64,000 bases of DNA from an uncultured Roseibium sp. Lineage in GTDB: Bacteria > Pseudomonadota > Alphaproteobacteria > Rhizobiales > Stappiaceae. Below, one piece after another: positions 34,477-42,859 of the stretch. The position numbers and the translations under genes were made by a program. The notes under the pieces are model-generated. The model was not told the DNA's origin and ran no database searches. It worked only from the letters and a program-made list of their open reading frames with translations. Numbering within the stretch: the first letter of the stretch is position 1; every line of letters begins with the position of its first letter. The stretch spans positions 62,001 through 126,000 of the forward strand of contig NZ_CANMNP010000012.1 in assembly GCF_947499295.1 (NCBI RefSeq), given 5' to 3'.

Positions 34477-35532
34477 GTGGGGCAGATTTGGTTCAAACCT
34501 CGATTCGTATTGAGGTTTGGCCGCAGCAGGGGCGCGTTGGTCTTGGTCGATACGATTTTGAGTTTGGCGGCACAAAACCTGTTGTCGCCCATCATCCTGT
34601 TTTTTGCTCTTGGCCTGGCCGCGGCCCTTGTCCGCTCCGACCTTTCGGTGCCGGAGGCAGCTGCAAAAACCCTGTCTATCTATCTGCTGTTCGCGATCGG
34701 CTTCAAGGGCGGGGTCAGTGTCAGCGATCATGGCGTCGACGCCACGCTGGTCTTGTCGCTGATCGTCGGATTGATCCTGTCGTTCCTCTTGCCGTTTGCT
34801 GCATTTGGCTTGCTACGCGTGATGACGCGGCTTGATGCGTTGGACGCAGCGGCAGTCGCCGGGCACTACGGATCGATTTCGATCGTGACATTCGCCGCGG
34901 CCACGTCGGTTCTGCAAAGTCAGGGCATCGCCAGCGAAGGCTATCTGGTTGCAGTTGCTGCCGTCATGGAAGCGCCCGCGATCCTGTCGGCCCTGTGGCT
35001 TGCTGCAAGGTTCTCAACACAGGCGGCCAATGAAGGCCGGGCGCAGGATTCCAAGGGGCTTTTTAGGGAAATCCTTTTTAACGGTTCAATCGTGTTGCTG
35101 GTTGGGTCCTTCGTGATCGGATTCCTGTCGGGCCCGCAAGGCTTGTCGGAAATCGAGAGCTTCATTGTTGCTCCCTTCAAAGGTGTGCTGTGCCTGTTTC
35201 TTCTGGATATGGGTCTGGTCGCTGGCCGCGGCCTCAGGTCAAGTGCACATTATCTGCGCCCTGGTTTGATCCTTTTCGGGATTGTTATGCCGATCATTGG
35301 TTCGTTTGCCGGGCTTGTCGCTGCCAGCATGATCGGCCTCTCCACTGGCGGCACGGTATTGCTTATGACGCTGAGTGCATCAGCGTCCTATATTGCTGTG
35401 CCGGCGGCAATGAGGGTGGCCTTGCCCGAAGCCAATCCGTCAATTTACCTGACCATGTCGCTCGGCATTACGTTTCCGTTCAATCTGACGATCGGTATTC
35501 CGCTATACCTATCGCTTGCGCAGGTCATTTGA
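34477..35532 (+). CDS. sbtA: SbtA-type sodium-dependent bicarbonate transporter (DUF897)
   Basis: Up to 351 residues, with about ten hydrophobic helices arranged as two five-helix halves. Family features include a short first helix, LLFAIGFKGGVSVSDHG, the second-half FLLDMGLVAGR (matching a repeated LxxGLxxG-type motif) and SASASYIAVPAAMR. SbtA imports bicarbonate with sodium. The GTG at 34477 is the outer limit. TTG codons at 34537 or 34543, after AGGGG, fit the family N-terminus better. The next gene encodes an SbtB-like regulator, and a carbonic anhydrase follows. Confidence 0.86.
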   Translation: MGQIWFKPRFVLRFGRSRGALVLVDTILSLAAQNLLSPIILFFALGLAAALVRSDLSVPEAAAKTLSIYLLFAIGFKGGVSVSDHGVDATLVLSLIVGLILSFLLPFAAFGLLRVMTRLDALDAAAVAGHYGSISIVTFAAATSVLQSQGIASEGYLVAVAAVMEAPAILSALWLAARFSTQAANEGRAQDSKGLFREILFNGSIVLLVGSFVIGFLSGPQGLSEIESFIVAPFKGVLCLFLLDMGLVAGRGLRSSAHYLRPGLILFGIVMPIIGSFAGLVAASMIGLSTGGTVLLMTLSASASYIAVPAAMRVALPEANPSIYLTMSLGITFPFNLTIGIPLYLSLAQVI

Positions 35533-35542
35533 GGATGTCGCC

Positions 35543-35854
35543 ATGGAAATGAAAGACGCGAAAAGAGTCGAGATCACCATCGAAGCACCGATGGAAACGC
35601 GGCTGACTGACGCTCTGGATGGAGCTGGTGTAACAGGCTATACGATATTGCCGGTTATGGGCGGCAGCGGACGGTCTGGGCGATGGAGCCGCGAGGGCCA
35701 GGTTTCGCGCGCTGGTGGCATGATCCAGATTATTTGCATCATCCGGCCGGATCGGTTGGATGCGCTTTTGGAAGCAGCCTTCGGCGTCGTGGAACGGCAC
35801 ATCGGTGTTGTTACCGTGACAGATTGCTCGGTGCTGCGAGCCGAGCGGTTCTGA
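35543..35854 (+). CDS. sbtB: SbtB-like PII-family regulator of the bicarbonate transporter
   Basis: 103 residues from the ATG at 35543 with GAGG upstream. The PII-like ferredoxin fold is suggested by KRVEITIEAPMETRLTDALD, the T-loop region GGSGRSGRWSREGQVS (the Gly/Ser/Arg-rich loop seen in SbtB) and a final HIGVVTVTDCSVLR. In cyanobacteria SbtB trimers bind adenyl nucleotides including cAMP and block SbtA. Here the protein ends soon after the last strand and lacks the C-terminal cysteine-pair extension of canonical SbtB. It starts ten bases after sbtA, so it is co-transcribed. Confidence 0.8.
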   Translation: MEMKDAKRVEITIEAPMETRLTDALDGAGVTGYTILPVMGGSGRSGRWSREGQVSRAGGMIQIICIIRPDRLDALLEAAFGVVERHIGVVTVTDCSVLRAERF

Positions 35855-35918
35855 TTTATACGGTAATATACGTATATCATCGGATTTTTTCGTTTCAGGA
35901 AGCTGATAAAAGGGTCTT

Positions 35919-36638
35919 TTGATCAAGCTGCCACTTTGGCGGCGCAAATCGGGAGATCGGCATTTGAGCTTGCCCAAGCATCTGCTGGATGGTTACGAAC
36001 GCTATCTGAACAAGGGGTTTGTGAGGAATCGTGAAACCCACGAAAGGCTCGCGCTTTACGGTCAAAAACCGGAAGTGATGGTTATTTCCTGTTGCGACAG
36101 CCGTGTGACTCCTGAAGGCATCTTCAACATGGGCCCCGGTGAGCTGTTTGTTGTGCGCAATGTCGCCAATCTCGTTCCACCTTATGAGGACACAGAAGGC
36201 CAGCACGGCACCAGTGCGGCAATCGAGTTCGGGGTCGGCAGCCTCAAGGTCAAGCATCTCGTCGTTATGGGCCACGGACAGTGTGGTGGTGTCAAAGCGT
36301 TCCGCGAGCATGCCAATGCGCCTATGGAAACAGGACAGTTTATTGGCCGTTGGATCAAGTTGCTGGAACCTGCTGCCATCGCCATGGCGTGTATGCCTCT
36401 CGATCAGGCCGACGATCCTCAATTGGCCATGGAATATGCCGGGATCCGCCAGTCGCTGAAAAACCTGATGACGTTTCCATTCATTGAAAAAGCTGTTCAG
36501 GACGGAACCTTGCGGCTCCACGGTGCCTGGTTCGATATCGGCTCCGGTGAACTTCGGGTAATGAACGAAGACAGTCAGCGCTTTAAAGAAGTCGAGCATC
36601 CACCGATCAAAGTGGTCGCGAAATCAGCAGGCCACTGA
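35919..36638 (+). CDS. Beta-class carbonic anhydrase
   Basis: 239 residues from a TTG at 35919 with AGGG upstream. Zinc and active-site motifs are intact: VMVISCCDSRVTPEGIF (zinc Cys, Asp-Arg dyad) and LVVMGHGQCGGVKAF (zinc His and Cys). It interconverts CO2 and bicarbonate in the cytoplasm. Its place 64 bases after sbtB suggests that bicarbonate imported by SbtA is turned into CO2, the substrate of Ccr encoded nearby, though it may equally feed other carboxylases. Confidence 0.94.
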   Translation: MIKLPLWRRKSGDRHLSLPKHLLDGYERYLNKGFVRNRETHERLALYGQKPEVMVISCCDSRVTPEGIFNMGPGELFVVRNVANLVPPYEDTEGQHGTSAAIEFGVGSLKVKHLVVMGHGQCGGVKAFREHANAPMETGQFIGRWIKLLEPAAIAMACMPLDQADDPQLAMEYAGIRQSLKNLMTFPFIEKAVQDGTLRLHGAWFDIGSGELRVMNEDSQRFKEVEHPPIKVVAKSAGH

Positions 36639-36643
36639 CTTTC

Positions 36644-37162
36644 ATGCAGATTGATCCGAAGCTATTTCGACGCCTGGCCGCCTATAATGGCTGGATGACG
36701 CAAAAGACCTATGAGGCAGCAGGCAATCTGAGTGATGCGGAGCGAAAGGCGGACAAAGGTGCGTTTTTTCGGTCCGTGCATTCCACGCTCAACCATCTCC
36801 TGTTTGCAGACAGGGTCTGGATGCGGCGATTTACCGGCCGACCTTATGATATCAAGGGAATGGGGGTCGATCTCTTCGATGATTTCGCCGAACTTAAGGC
36901 CGCTCACCTTCAGATCTGCGAAGATATCAATATCTTCACGGCTGAGCTGTCAGAAGATTGGCTCTCCGGTACACTTGAATGGACGAGTGTGACAGATCGC
37001 AAGACACGCCGGCGTCCACGCTGGCTGCTGGTGACACACATGTTCAATCATCAGACACATCACCGGGGCCAATTATCGACCCTGTTGTTCCAAGCCGGAA
37101 TAGATATTGGCGTAACCGATCTGCCCTTTATGCCAGACCTGATTGGCGAATATTCCGATTAA
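36644..37162 (+). CDS. DinB-family protein
   Basis: A 172-residue four-helix-bundle protein with the DinB metal-site histidines in HSTLNHLLFADRVWM and THMFNHQTHHRGQLSTLL. The HHRGQL segment is the best-known motif of the family, which overlaps with YfiT/bacillithiol-transferase-like metalloenzymes. It starts five bases after the carbonic-anhydrase stop, so it is in the same operon. The biochemical role of this type is not known; a thiol-dependent stress function is typical. Confidence 0.9.
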   Translation: MQIDPKLFRRLAAYNGWMTQKTYEAAGNLSDAERKADKGAFFRSVHSTLNHLLFADRVWMRRFTGRPYDIKGMGVDLFDDFAELKAAHLQICEDINIFTAELSEDWLSGTLEWTSVTDRKTRRRPRWLLVTHMFNHQTHHRGQLSTLLFQAGIDIGVTDLPFMPDLIGEYSD

Positions 37163-37200
37163 CAAAAGAGATTGAATACGTAATTCTGAAGGCCATACGG

Positions 37201-38289
37201 CTAACAGGCGGCAGTTCGCCGCAAGGCACCGAGATCTGTACTGAGAATCGACTTTCGGAACGTGCGAAGAAGCTGCTGGTCGAGTTTGTTGCCCATTTCC
37301 GACATGATGGAAAATGCCTGCCGTGGACTGTAGCTGTCCTTGTAGGCGCGTTTTTCGGTCAACGCGGAATAGATGTCGACGATCGTGACCATGCGAACCG
37401 AATCCGGAATGCTCTCTCCGCTGAGGCCGTCAGGGTATCCTGAGCCGTCGAGCATTTCGTGATGCCAGACGGCCATGTCGACCACATCCTTTGGAACTTC
37501 CTTGCGTCCACATAGAATTTCCTGGCTGAAACGTGGGTGTTTGTTGACCAGATCGCGTTCCTCGGCGTTTAGTTTTGCCGGTTTGTCGAGGATCGACAAG
37601 GGTATCCTGACTTTGCCGAGATCGTGGACAAGTCCGCCAAGACCCAGCATGTATTGCTTCTGTTCGGGCAGGCCGAGAGCTTTTGCGAAACTGACTGCAT
37701 GTCCCGTCACCATCATGGTGTGGCAATAGGTGTGACTGTGGTGCTGCTGAACGGCGGAAAGCCAATTGTCGAGCCCTTCAGTGCATATCGTGTTGGTAAT
37801 ATCCACCGCACTTCTTGCAAGTTTGGGGACAGGAAGAGGCGCATCATTCAGGATCGCCTGTGACATCTGATCGAGCGCAGAGCAGGCGGTATTGACTGCA
37901 CTTCCAATCTGGCCGGAACACTCCGTTCCCAAATTCGGTTTCGCGTAATTGCCGAGCAATTCGCGAAGTTTGACCAGCAATGAGGAGAAATCGTCCTTGT
38001 GCACCAGGTTGTAAATGCCGAGTTCCCGCGCCTGAAACACCTGATGGCGGCTCTTGGTGTCGAGAACACAAAGCTTTTCCAAAATTGGAGTGTTACTGAG
38101 ACTTTTGAGCCGACTGAGACTGTTGCGCGTCATGTTTCCGAGATCGACGACGAGCAACGCAGGGCTTTCGAAGGAAAGGGACTGAAGATTGTCGTAAGAC
38201 ACCAACTCGGCCGGATAAACGGCGGTGATCTGCAATAATTGCTGCGGAACAGACCTTGGGTTCTCAGCTGCAATAAAAACTCGTTTCAT
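37201..38289 (-). CDS. HD-GYP-domain protein with degenerate receiver-like N-terminus
   Basis: 362 residues. The C-terminal HD-GYP domain (about 170-340) has the HD motif in GGLVHDLGKVRIP, then WHHEMLDGSGYPDGLSG (the GYP part) and VTIVDIYSALTEKR. These enzymes hydrolyse cyclic di-GMP. The N-terminal 110 residues look like a receiver domain (ALLVVDLGNMTRN) but lack a convincing phosphorylation pocket. It converges on dinB. Its promoter lies in the A+T-rich region 38290-38500. Confidence 0.9.
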   Translation of the reverse strand: MKRVFIAAENPRSVPQQLLQITAVYPAELVSYDNLQSLSFESPALLVVDLGNMTRNSLSRLKSLSNTPILEKLCVLDTKSRHQVFQARELGIYNLVHKDDFSSLLVKLRELLGNYAKPNLGTECSGQIGSAVNTACSALDQMSQAILNDAPLPVPKLARSAVDITNTICTEGLDNWLSAVQQHHSHTYCHTMMVTGHAVSFAKALGLPEQKQYMLGLGGLVHDLGKVRIPLSILDKPAKLNAEERDLVNKHPRFSQEILCGRKEVPKDVVDMAVWHHEMLDGSGYPDGLSGESIPDSVRMVTIVDIYSALTEKRAYKDSYSPRQAFSIMSEMGNKLDQQLLRTFRKSILSTDLGALRRTAAC

Positions 38290-38763
38290 GAAAAACTACT
38301 TGTTCCGCGAGAAATACCGGACATTTTTTGTATTCTGTTTTCGTAAAAAAACAATTAGTGGAGTTAAAGCTTCTGAGAGTGCCGATTTATTATTGATCTG
38401 CCCAAGATGGAACCTTTCCGTTATCTGTATACTTGTCAAAATTACCTAATATGGGTGTTCTTATACTTCATTTATTCAATTTTTTTGGTTGCGGTGCAGC
38501 AAATTGAGTTGTGCCTTTGACGAAAGGTTTTCCTGTCGAATGGCTGCCGCCGCTCAATGTGGGCGGTGACCATTTCCTTCGTTTGCTACAATCACGCAAA
38601 GGCGGTTCGTCTGAAATGAGGCAACCGCGTTATGCCGAAATTCAATGTCAGGCACCTGCTCATTTCGTGTATGTCAAACCCAAAGATTTTTCGCTTCTTA
38701 AGCAGATCCAGATCCCGAAATGAACGATTCCGAGCAGAAGGGGACGCGAATTCTCGTTTAAAA

Positions 38764-38775
38764 TGAATGCATTCA
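38764..38775. promoter_or_regulatory. Perfect 12-bp palindrome TGAATGCATTCA
   Basis: A perfect palindrome five bases before the LacI-type operator at 38781. It may be a second half of the control region for the sugar operon. Confidence 0.4.
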
Positions 38776-38780
38776 AAAAA

Positions 38781-38794
38781 ATGAAACGTTTCAT
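38781..38794. promoter_or_regulatory. LacI-family operator upstream of the ribose-type operon
   Basis: ATGAAACGTTTCAT is a perfect 14-base palindrome with the central AAACGTTT typical of LacI-family sites. It lies 94 bases before the binding-protein start. The LacI-family gene at 43856, last of the cluster, is the likely binder. Confidence 0.75.
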
Positions 38795-38888
38795 ATTGAC
38801 GTATCCCAAGACCCGTGTTTTGCTTAATCAGCCAATTCGCCTCAGCAGCCCGAGGTGAAAAGGCGTTACCTTTTTTGGGAGGAAAATC

Positions 38889-39809
38889 ATGAAGTTATTG
38901 AAAATCGCTGCCGCGGCAGCGACCGGTCTCGCTTTGCTTGCTGGAACCGCTCAAGCCGATGACAAGCCGGTTGTAGGCCTCATCATGAAGTCTCTCGCCA
39001 ACGAGTTTTTTCAAAACATGATGGCCGGTGCTCAGGCTCATGAGGAAAAGCGCGGCGACTACAAATTGCTGGCCGTTGGAATGCAGAATGAGACAGATTT
39101 TGAATCGCAGATCAATGCGGTCGAAAACTTCATCACCCAAGGTGTTGATGCGATCGTGGTGGCACCTGCAGATTCCCGCGCAATGGTTCGCCCTTTGAAG
39201 AAGGCGATGGAAGCCGGCATTGTTGTCGTCAACTTCGACGTGGCCCTGGATACAGAGGCCAAAAAACAGCAAAATGTTGAACTGGCCTTTGTCGGGCCGG
39301 ACAACCGCGGTGGAGCAAAACTGGCTGGCGACGCGCTGGGCAAAAAACTGGGCGCCGGCGGCAAGGTTGTCATCATCGAAGGAAATCCCGGTGCGGACAA
39401 CGCGAACGAAAGACGCCTCGGATTTGAAGCCTCCGTGGCTGAGTTCGAACTTGATCTTCTCGACAGCCGCACCGCTCATTGGGAGACAGAGGAAGCAAAT
39501 TCCGTGTTTTCCAACATGCTGACGGCACATCCGGATATTCAAGGTGTAATGGCAGCGAACGATTCCATGGCCATTGGTGTGGTCAAGGCATTGGAAAGCG
39601 CGGGGCGCGACGACATCGTCGTGGTCGGTTTCGACAACATTCCCGCCGTCGGGCCGATGATCTCCGATGGACGCATGCTTGCAACCGTCGACCAGTTCGG
39701 CACGGACATGGCGGCGAATTCCATCGACCTCGCTCTCGAAGTGGTCAAGGGCGGACCTCAGCTTGAAGGCTGGGTGAAGACCCCGATCGAATTGGTGACC
39801 GCGAACTAA
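38889..39809 (+). CDS. rbsB: Sugar ABC transporter periplasmic binding protein (ribose type)
   Basis: 306 residues with a signal peptide (LLKIAAAAATGLALLAGTAQ, cleaved near residue 23). The periplasmic-binding-protein I fold is clear: VGLIMKSLANEFFQNMMAG, GVDAIVVAPADSRAM, VNFDVALD, VIIEGNPGADNANERRLGF and VVGFDNIPAVGPMI. It captures a pentose, probably ribose given RbsD and ribokinase downstream. GGGAGG precedes the ATG. A hairpin after the stop probably lowers transcription into the rest of the operon. Confidence 0.93.
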   Translation: MKLLKIAAAAATGLALLAGTAQADDKPVVGLIMKSLANEFFQNMMAGAQAHEEKRGDYKLLAVGMQNETDFESQINAVENFITQGVDAIVVAPADSRAMVRPLKKAMEAGIVVVNFDVALDTEAKKQQNVELAFVGPDNRGGAKLAGDALGKKLGAGGKVVIIEGNPGADNANERRLGFEASVAEFELDLLDSRTAHWETEEANSVFSNMLTAHPDIQGVMAANDSMAIGVVKALESAGRDDIVVVGFDNIPAVGPMISDGRMLATVDQFGTDMAANSIDLALEVVKGGPQLEGWVKTPIELVTAN

Positions 39810-39821
39810 GCGATCTCCATG

Positions 39822-39862
39822 CGCCCCCGCTTGGTCAGCCTTAGGGCGGGGGCGGCTCTTTT
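39822..39862 (+). terminator. Intra-operon hairpin with T-run after the binding-protein gene
   Basis: CGCCCCCGC (39822-39830) pairs perfectly with GCGGGGGCG (39846-39854), followed by GCTCTTTTTCC. Positioned between the binding protein and ATPase genes, it fits an attenuator or mRNA 3'-end stabiliser that keeps the binding protein in excess. Confidence 0.65.
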
Positions 39863-39888
39863 TCCAAAGCAAGTTGACTGGACACATT

Positions 39889-41457
39889 ATGGCAGCCGCA
39901 TCGCTTGCAGCCGTGCCCGATCCGGCCGAGATCCCTGCTTTTCTGTCCGTAGATGGATTGAAGAAACACTTTGGTGGGGTCAAGGCGCTTGATGGGGTCA
40001 GTTTCTCGCTCCTGAAGGGTGAAGTGCATGCCCTGGTTGGCGAGAACGGAGCCGGCAAATCCACACTCATCAAAATTCTGTCCGGTGTCTTCCCTTACGA
40101 TTCCGGCAGCATATCCCTCGCAGGAGAGGATTACCGACCTGCTAACCCGCACGTTGCGAAGGAGCTTGGAGTTCAGGTGGTTCACCAGGAGTTCAATCTG
40201 CTGGACCATTTGAGCATTGCTGAAAATATCTCCGTCGAACGGATGCCAACGACCCGTTTTGGCCTTCTGGACAAGCAGGAAATGAACCGGAGGGCAAGGC
40301 TGGCGCTTGACGCCATCGGGCTCACGGATGTTGATGTCAAGGCACCGGTCAGTTCTCTTGGCATCGCTCACCGGCAGCTCGTTGAAATTTCACGGGCGCT
40401 GCAATGCAAAAGCCAGATCCTGATTCTCGATGAGCCGACCGCAACGCTGACCGAACGGGAAACCAAACGTCTGTTCGATATCATCGCGTCGATCAAGGCT
40501 GAGGGCGTTACGGTCGTTTTCGTATCGCATCACCTTGATGAAGTGTTTGCGATTTGTGACCGCGTCACGGTTTTCAGAAACGGCGTCTCCATCGGGACGG
40601 ATCGCATTTCGGACACCACGCCCGATGGCGTGGTTCAGAAAATGGTCGGCCGGCAGCTGGCTGCAACCACGAACGAAGCAGATCCGGATCGCGTGCCAGG
40701 CGAGCTTGCTCTCAGACTTGATGAATTTTGCACGCAAGCAAACCCGAAGGAAAAAGGTGTCTCGTTCGATCTCAGTTACGGTGAGATAGTCGGCATCGCA
40801 GGGCTTGTCGGTGCCGGTCGGACCGAGATTCTCAGAGGTATCTTCGGCGTTGATCCAATCCGTTCCGGCCGCATTCTTCAGGCCGGCAATGAAGTGCGTT
40901 TCAACGGCCCGCGCGACGCGATTGCTGCTGGTATCGGCTTCGTCACCGAGGATCGCAAGGATGAGGGCCTGATCCTTGATATGCCAATTGCCGCGAACAT
41001 ATCGCTCGCCAATATGGGTGCCGTCTCCAGATCCGGATTGTTGCAATTTTCAGAAGAGAACCGGCGCTCACGCGATGGCGGCGCGAGGTTGAAACTCAAA
41101 TACGGCAGAATATCCGATGCGGTGTCCAGTCTTTCAGGCGGCAATCAGCAAAAGGTCGTTCTCGCCAAGTGGCTCGCGCGCAATCCGAAAGTGCTGTTGC
41201 TGGACGAGCCGACCCGCGGCGTTGACGTCGGTGCCAAAGCCGAGATCTACGCAATCTTGAAAGAGTTGGCACGAGAAGGCGTCGCTTTGCTTGTGGTGTC
41301 CTCCGAGATGCCAGAGCTGATGACGCTTGCTGACCGGATACTTGTTCTTGCCGAACATGAAATCCAGGGAGAGCTCACGCGTCCCGAATTCTCGGAAGAA
41401 AACATCCTGAAGCTGGCTTATGGCCAGGCCCGGCAGGCCGGAGGACAGAAGCAATGA
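39889..41457 (+). CDS. rbsA: Sugar ABC transporter ATP-binding protein (RbsA type, two NBDs)
   Basis: About 522 residues from the ATG at 39889; a TTG at 39874 is the alternative. Two nucleotide-binding domains: the first with Walker A GENGAGKS, signature region SSLGIAHRQLVEI and Walker B ILILDEPTATLTE; the second with a degenerate GLVGAGRTEI loop, LSGGNQQKV signature and LLLDEPTRGVDVG. This is the RbsA/MglA layout. It drives sugar import with the permease, whose ATG overlaps its stop by four bases. Confidence 0.94.
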   Translation: MAAASLAAVPDPAEIPAFLSVDGLKKHFGGVKALDGVSFSLLKGEVHALVGENGAGKSTLIKILSGVFPYDSGSISLAGEDYRPANPHVAKELGVQVVHQEFNLLDHLSIAENISVERMPTTRFGLLDKQEMNRRARLALDAIGLTDVDVKAPVSSLGIAHRQLVEISRALQCKSQILILDEPTATLTERETKRLFDIIASIKAEGVTVVFVSHHLDEVFAICDRVTVFRNGVSIGTDRISDTTPDGVVQKMVGRQLAATTNEADPDRVPGELALRLDEFCTQANPKEKGVSFDLSYGEIVGIAGLVGAGRTEILRGIFGVDPIRSGRILQAGNEVRFNGPRDAIAAGIGFVTEDRKDEGLILDMPIAANISLANMGAVSRSGLLQFSEENRRSRDGGARLKLKYGRISDAVSSLSGGNQQKVVLAKWLARNPKVLLLDEPTRGVDVGAKAEIYAILKELAREGVALLVVSSEMPELMTLADRILVLAEHEIQGELTRPEFSEENILKLAYGQARQAGGQKQ

Positions 41458-42452
41458 CAACGCAGACCCTTTCAGAAACCATGCCAAAACCCACAAGATT
41501 TTCCGTGCGCAACGTTCTGCAAAATGCGGGCATCGGCCTCGCGCTGCTGGCGCTTATTCTCTTCTTCTCGGTGTTCACAGAACACTTCCTGACACCGAAC
41601 AACATCACCAATATTCTGACCCAGATTACAATCAACCTGGTGCTCGCCGTCGGTATGACCTTTGTCATTCTCATAGGGGGGATTGATCTTTCCGTTGGGT
41701 CGGTGATGGCGTTTGCAGCAGTTGTTGCCGGCAAGGCGATTACGTTGCCGGGCTTTGGTCCTGCAGAGGCAATCGCGCTGGCAATCGTCGCAGCAACGTT
41801 AACCGGTGTCGCCTGCGGAATGATCAATGGTGTCATCAGCGCCTATTGGGCCTTGCCGTCCTTCATTATTACCTTGGGAATGCTCAACATTGCCCGTGGA
41901 GCGGCGCTGCAGGTCTCTGACGCTCAGACCATCTATTCGTTTCCCTATGCTTTCGAGGAATTCGGCTCCGCCATGATCTATGGCGTTCCCGTGGTGTTTC
42001 TGGTTGCGCTTTTCCTGGTTCTTGTTGCCTGGTTCGTGCTGAACTTCACAGTGTTCGGACGACTTCTTTATGGCATCGGCAACAATGAAGAAGCCGTTCG
42101 CCTCGCCGGGCACTCGGTCTATTGGTACAAGGTTGCGGCCTTTACCATCTGCGGTTTTACCGCCGGAATTGCCGCGATCGTCTATATGGCCCGCTTGAAT
42201 ATTTCCAGTCCGATTGCCGGTATCGGTTTTGAGCTCAACGCAATCGCCGCCGTCATTATCGGAGGCACAAGCCTCAGCGGAGGGCGGGGATCGGTCATCG
42301 GTACATTGCTGGGGGCCTTCATCATCGGGGTTCTTGCAAACGGGCTTATCTTGATCGGACTGTCAGATTTCATGCGCCAGATGATTACGGGCGTTGTCAT
42401 CATCGTTGCCGTCGTTCTCGATTACTACCGTGCAAAGTACACCTCGAAATGA
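41454..42452 (+). CDS. rbsC: Sugar ABC transporter permease (RbsC type)
   Basis: A 332-residue membrane protein with eight or more helices and the family stretch FVILIGGIDLSVGSVMAFAA near the start. GRLLYGIGNNEEAVRLAGHS is the cytoplasmic coupling helix, followed by VIIGGTSLSGGRGSVIGTLL. It forms the import channel with the two-domain ATPase. Coupled by ATGA overlaps on both sides, so it is inside a tight operon. Confidence 0.94.
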   Translation: MTTQTLSETMPKPTRFSVRNVLQNAGIGLALLALILFFSVFTEHFLTPNNITNILTQITINLVLAVGMTFVILIGGIDLSVGSVMAFAAVVAGKAITLPGFGPAEAIALAIVAATLTGVACGMINGVISAYWALPSFIITLGMLNIARGAALQVSDAQTIYSFPYAFEEFGSAMIYGVPVVFLVALFLVLVAWFVLNFTVFGRLLYGIGNNEEAVRLAGHSVYWYKVAAFTICGFTAGIAAIVYMARLNISSPIAGIGFELNAIAAVIIGGTSLSGGRGSVIGTLLGAFIIGVLANGLILIGLSDFMRQMITGVVIIVAVVLDYYRAKYTSK

Positions 42453-42859
42453 AACGGACAGCCTTATTGAATCGACATCTGAGCGAACTGGTCGCCTCGC
42501 TTGGTCACATGGACGAAATCATTGTCGCAGACGCGGGTCTTCCTGTTCCTCAAGGCGTCAGAGTTATTGACCTTGCTGTCAGTGAAGGTGTGCCGGGTTT
42601 TCTGGACCTCCTCAAGGCGTTGCGCACCGAACTTGTGATCGAAAGTGCCATATGGGCGGAAGAAGCATCGGCTGAGATGTCTGCCCTCATGCAAGAGGAA
42701 ATCAATCAGTGGTCTTTGGAGACCCGGCAGGATGTCACGATTTCGCGCTTGTCTCATGCAGAGCTGAAGCGCAGGTCGGGTCAGGTTCAGGCGATCATCC
42801 GCACCGGTGAATTTACACCTTACGCCAACATACTCCTGACGAGCGGGGTCCCGTTTTGA
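42449..42859 (+). CDS. rbsD: RbsD-family D-ribose pyranase
   Basis: 136 residues of the RbsD/FucU family: LNRHLSELVASLGHMDEIIV, DAGLPVP and the terminal RTGEFTPYANILLTSGVPF. The His in LNRHL and the Asp in ADAG are the conserved active-site residues. It interconverts pyranose and furanose forms so that ribokinase receives the furanose. Both ends overlap neighbours by four bases. The enzyme supports ribose rather than another pentose as the operon's substrate. Confidence 0.92.
   Translation: MKRTALLNRHLSELVASLGHMDEIIVADAGLPVPQGVRVIDLAVSEGVPGFLDLLKALRTELVIESAIWAEEASAEMSALMQEEINQWSLETRQDVTISRLSHAELKRRSGQVQAIIRTGEFTPYANILLTSGVPF

Larger units (their letters stand above)
38290..38888. other. 599-base A+T-rich region between divergent genes
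   Basis: No credible gene. About 38300-38500 is much richer in A and T than the rest of the window, with runs such as ATTTATTCAATTTTTTTGG. The right end contains two palindromes just before the binding-protein gene. A 70-codon frame at 38511 lacks a ribosome site and codon pattern. Confidence 0.5.

Noticed and set aside
38511..38723. 70-codon plus-strand frame before the ribose-type operon
   Set aside because: No ribosome site, no recognisable motif, and it lies in a promoter region.
38895..40073. 392-codon minus-strand frame across the sugar-binding-protein gene
   Set aside because: Antisense to rbsB and the hairpin region, with no ribosome site and unnatural composition.
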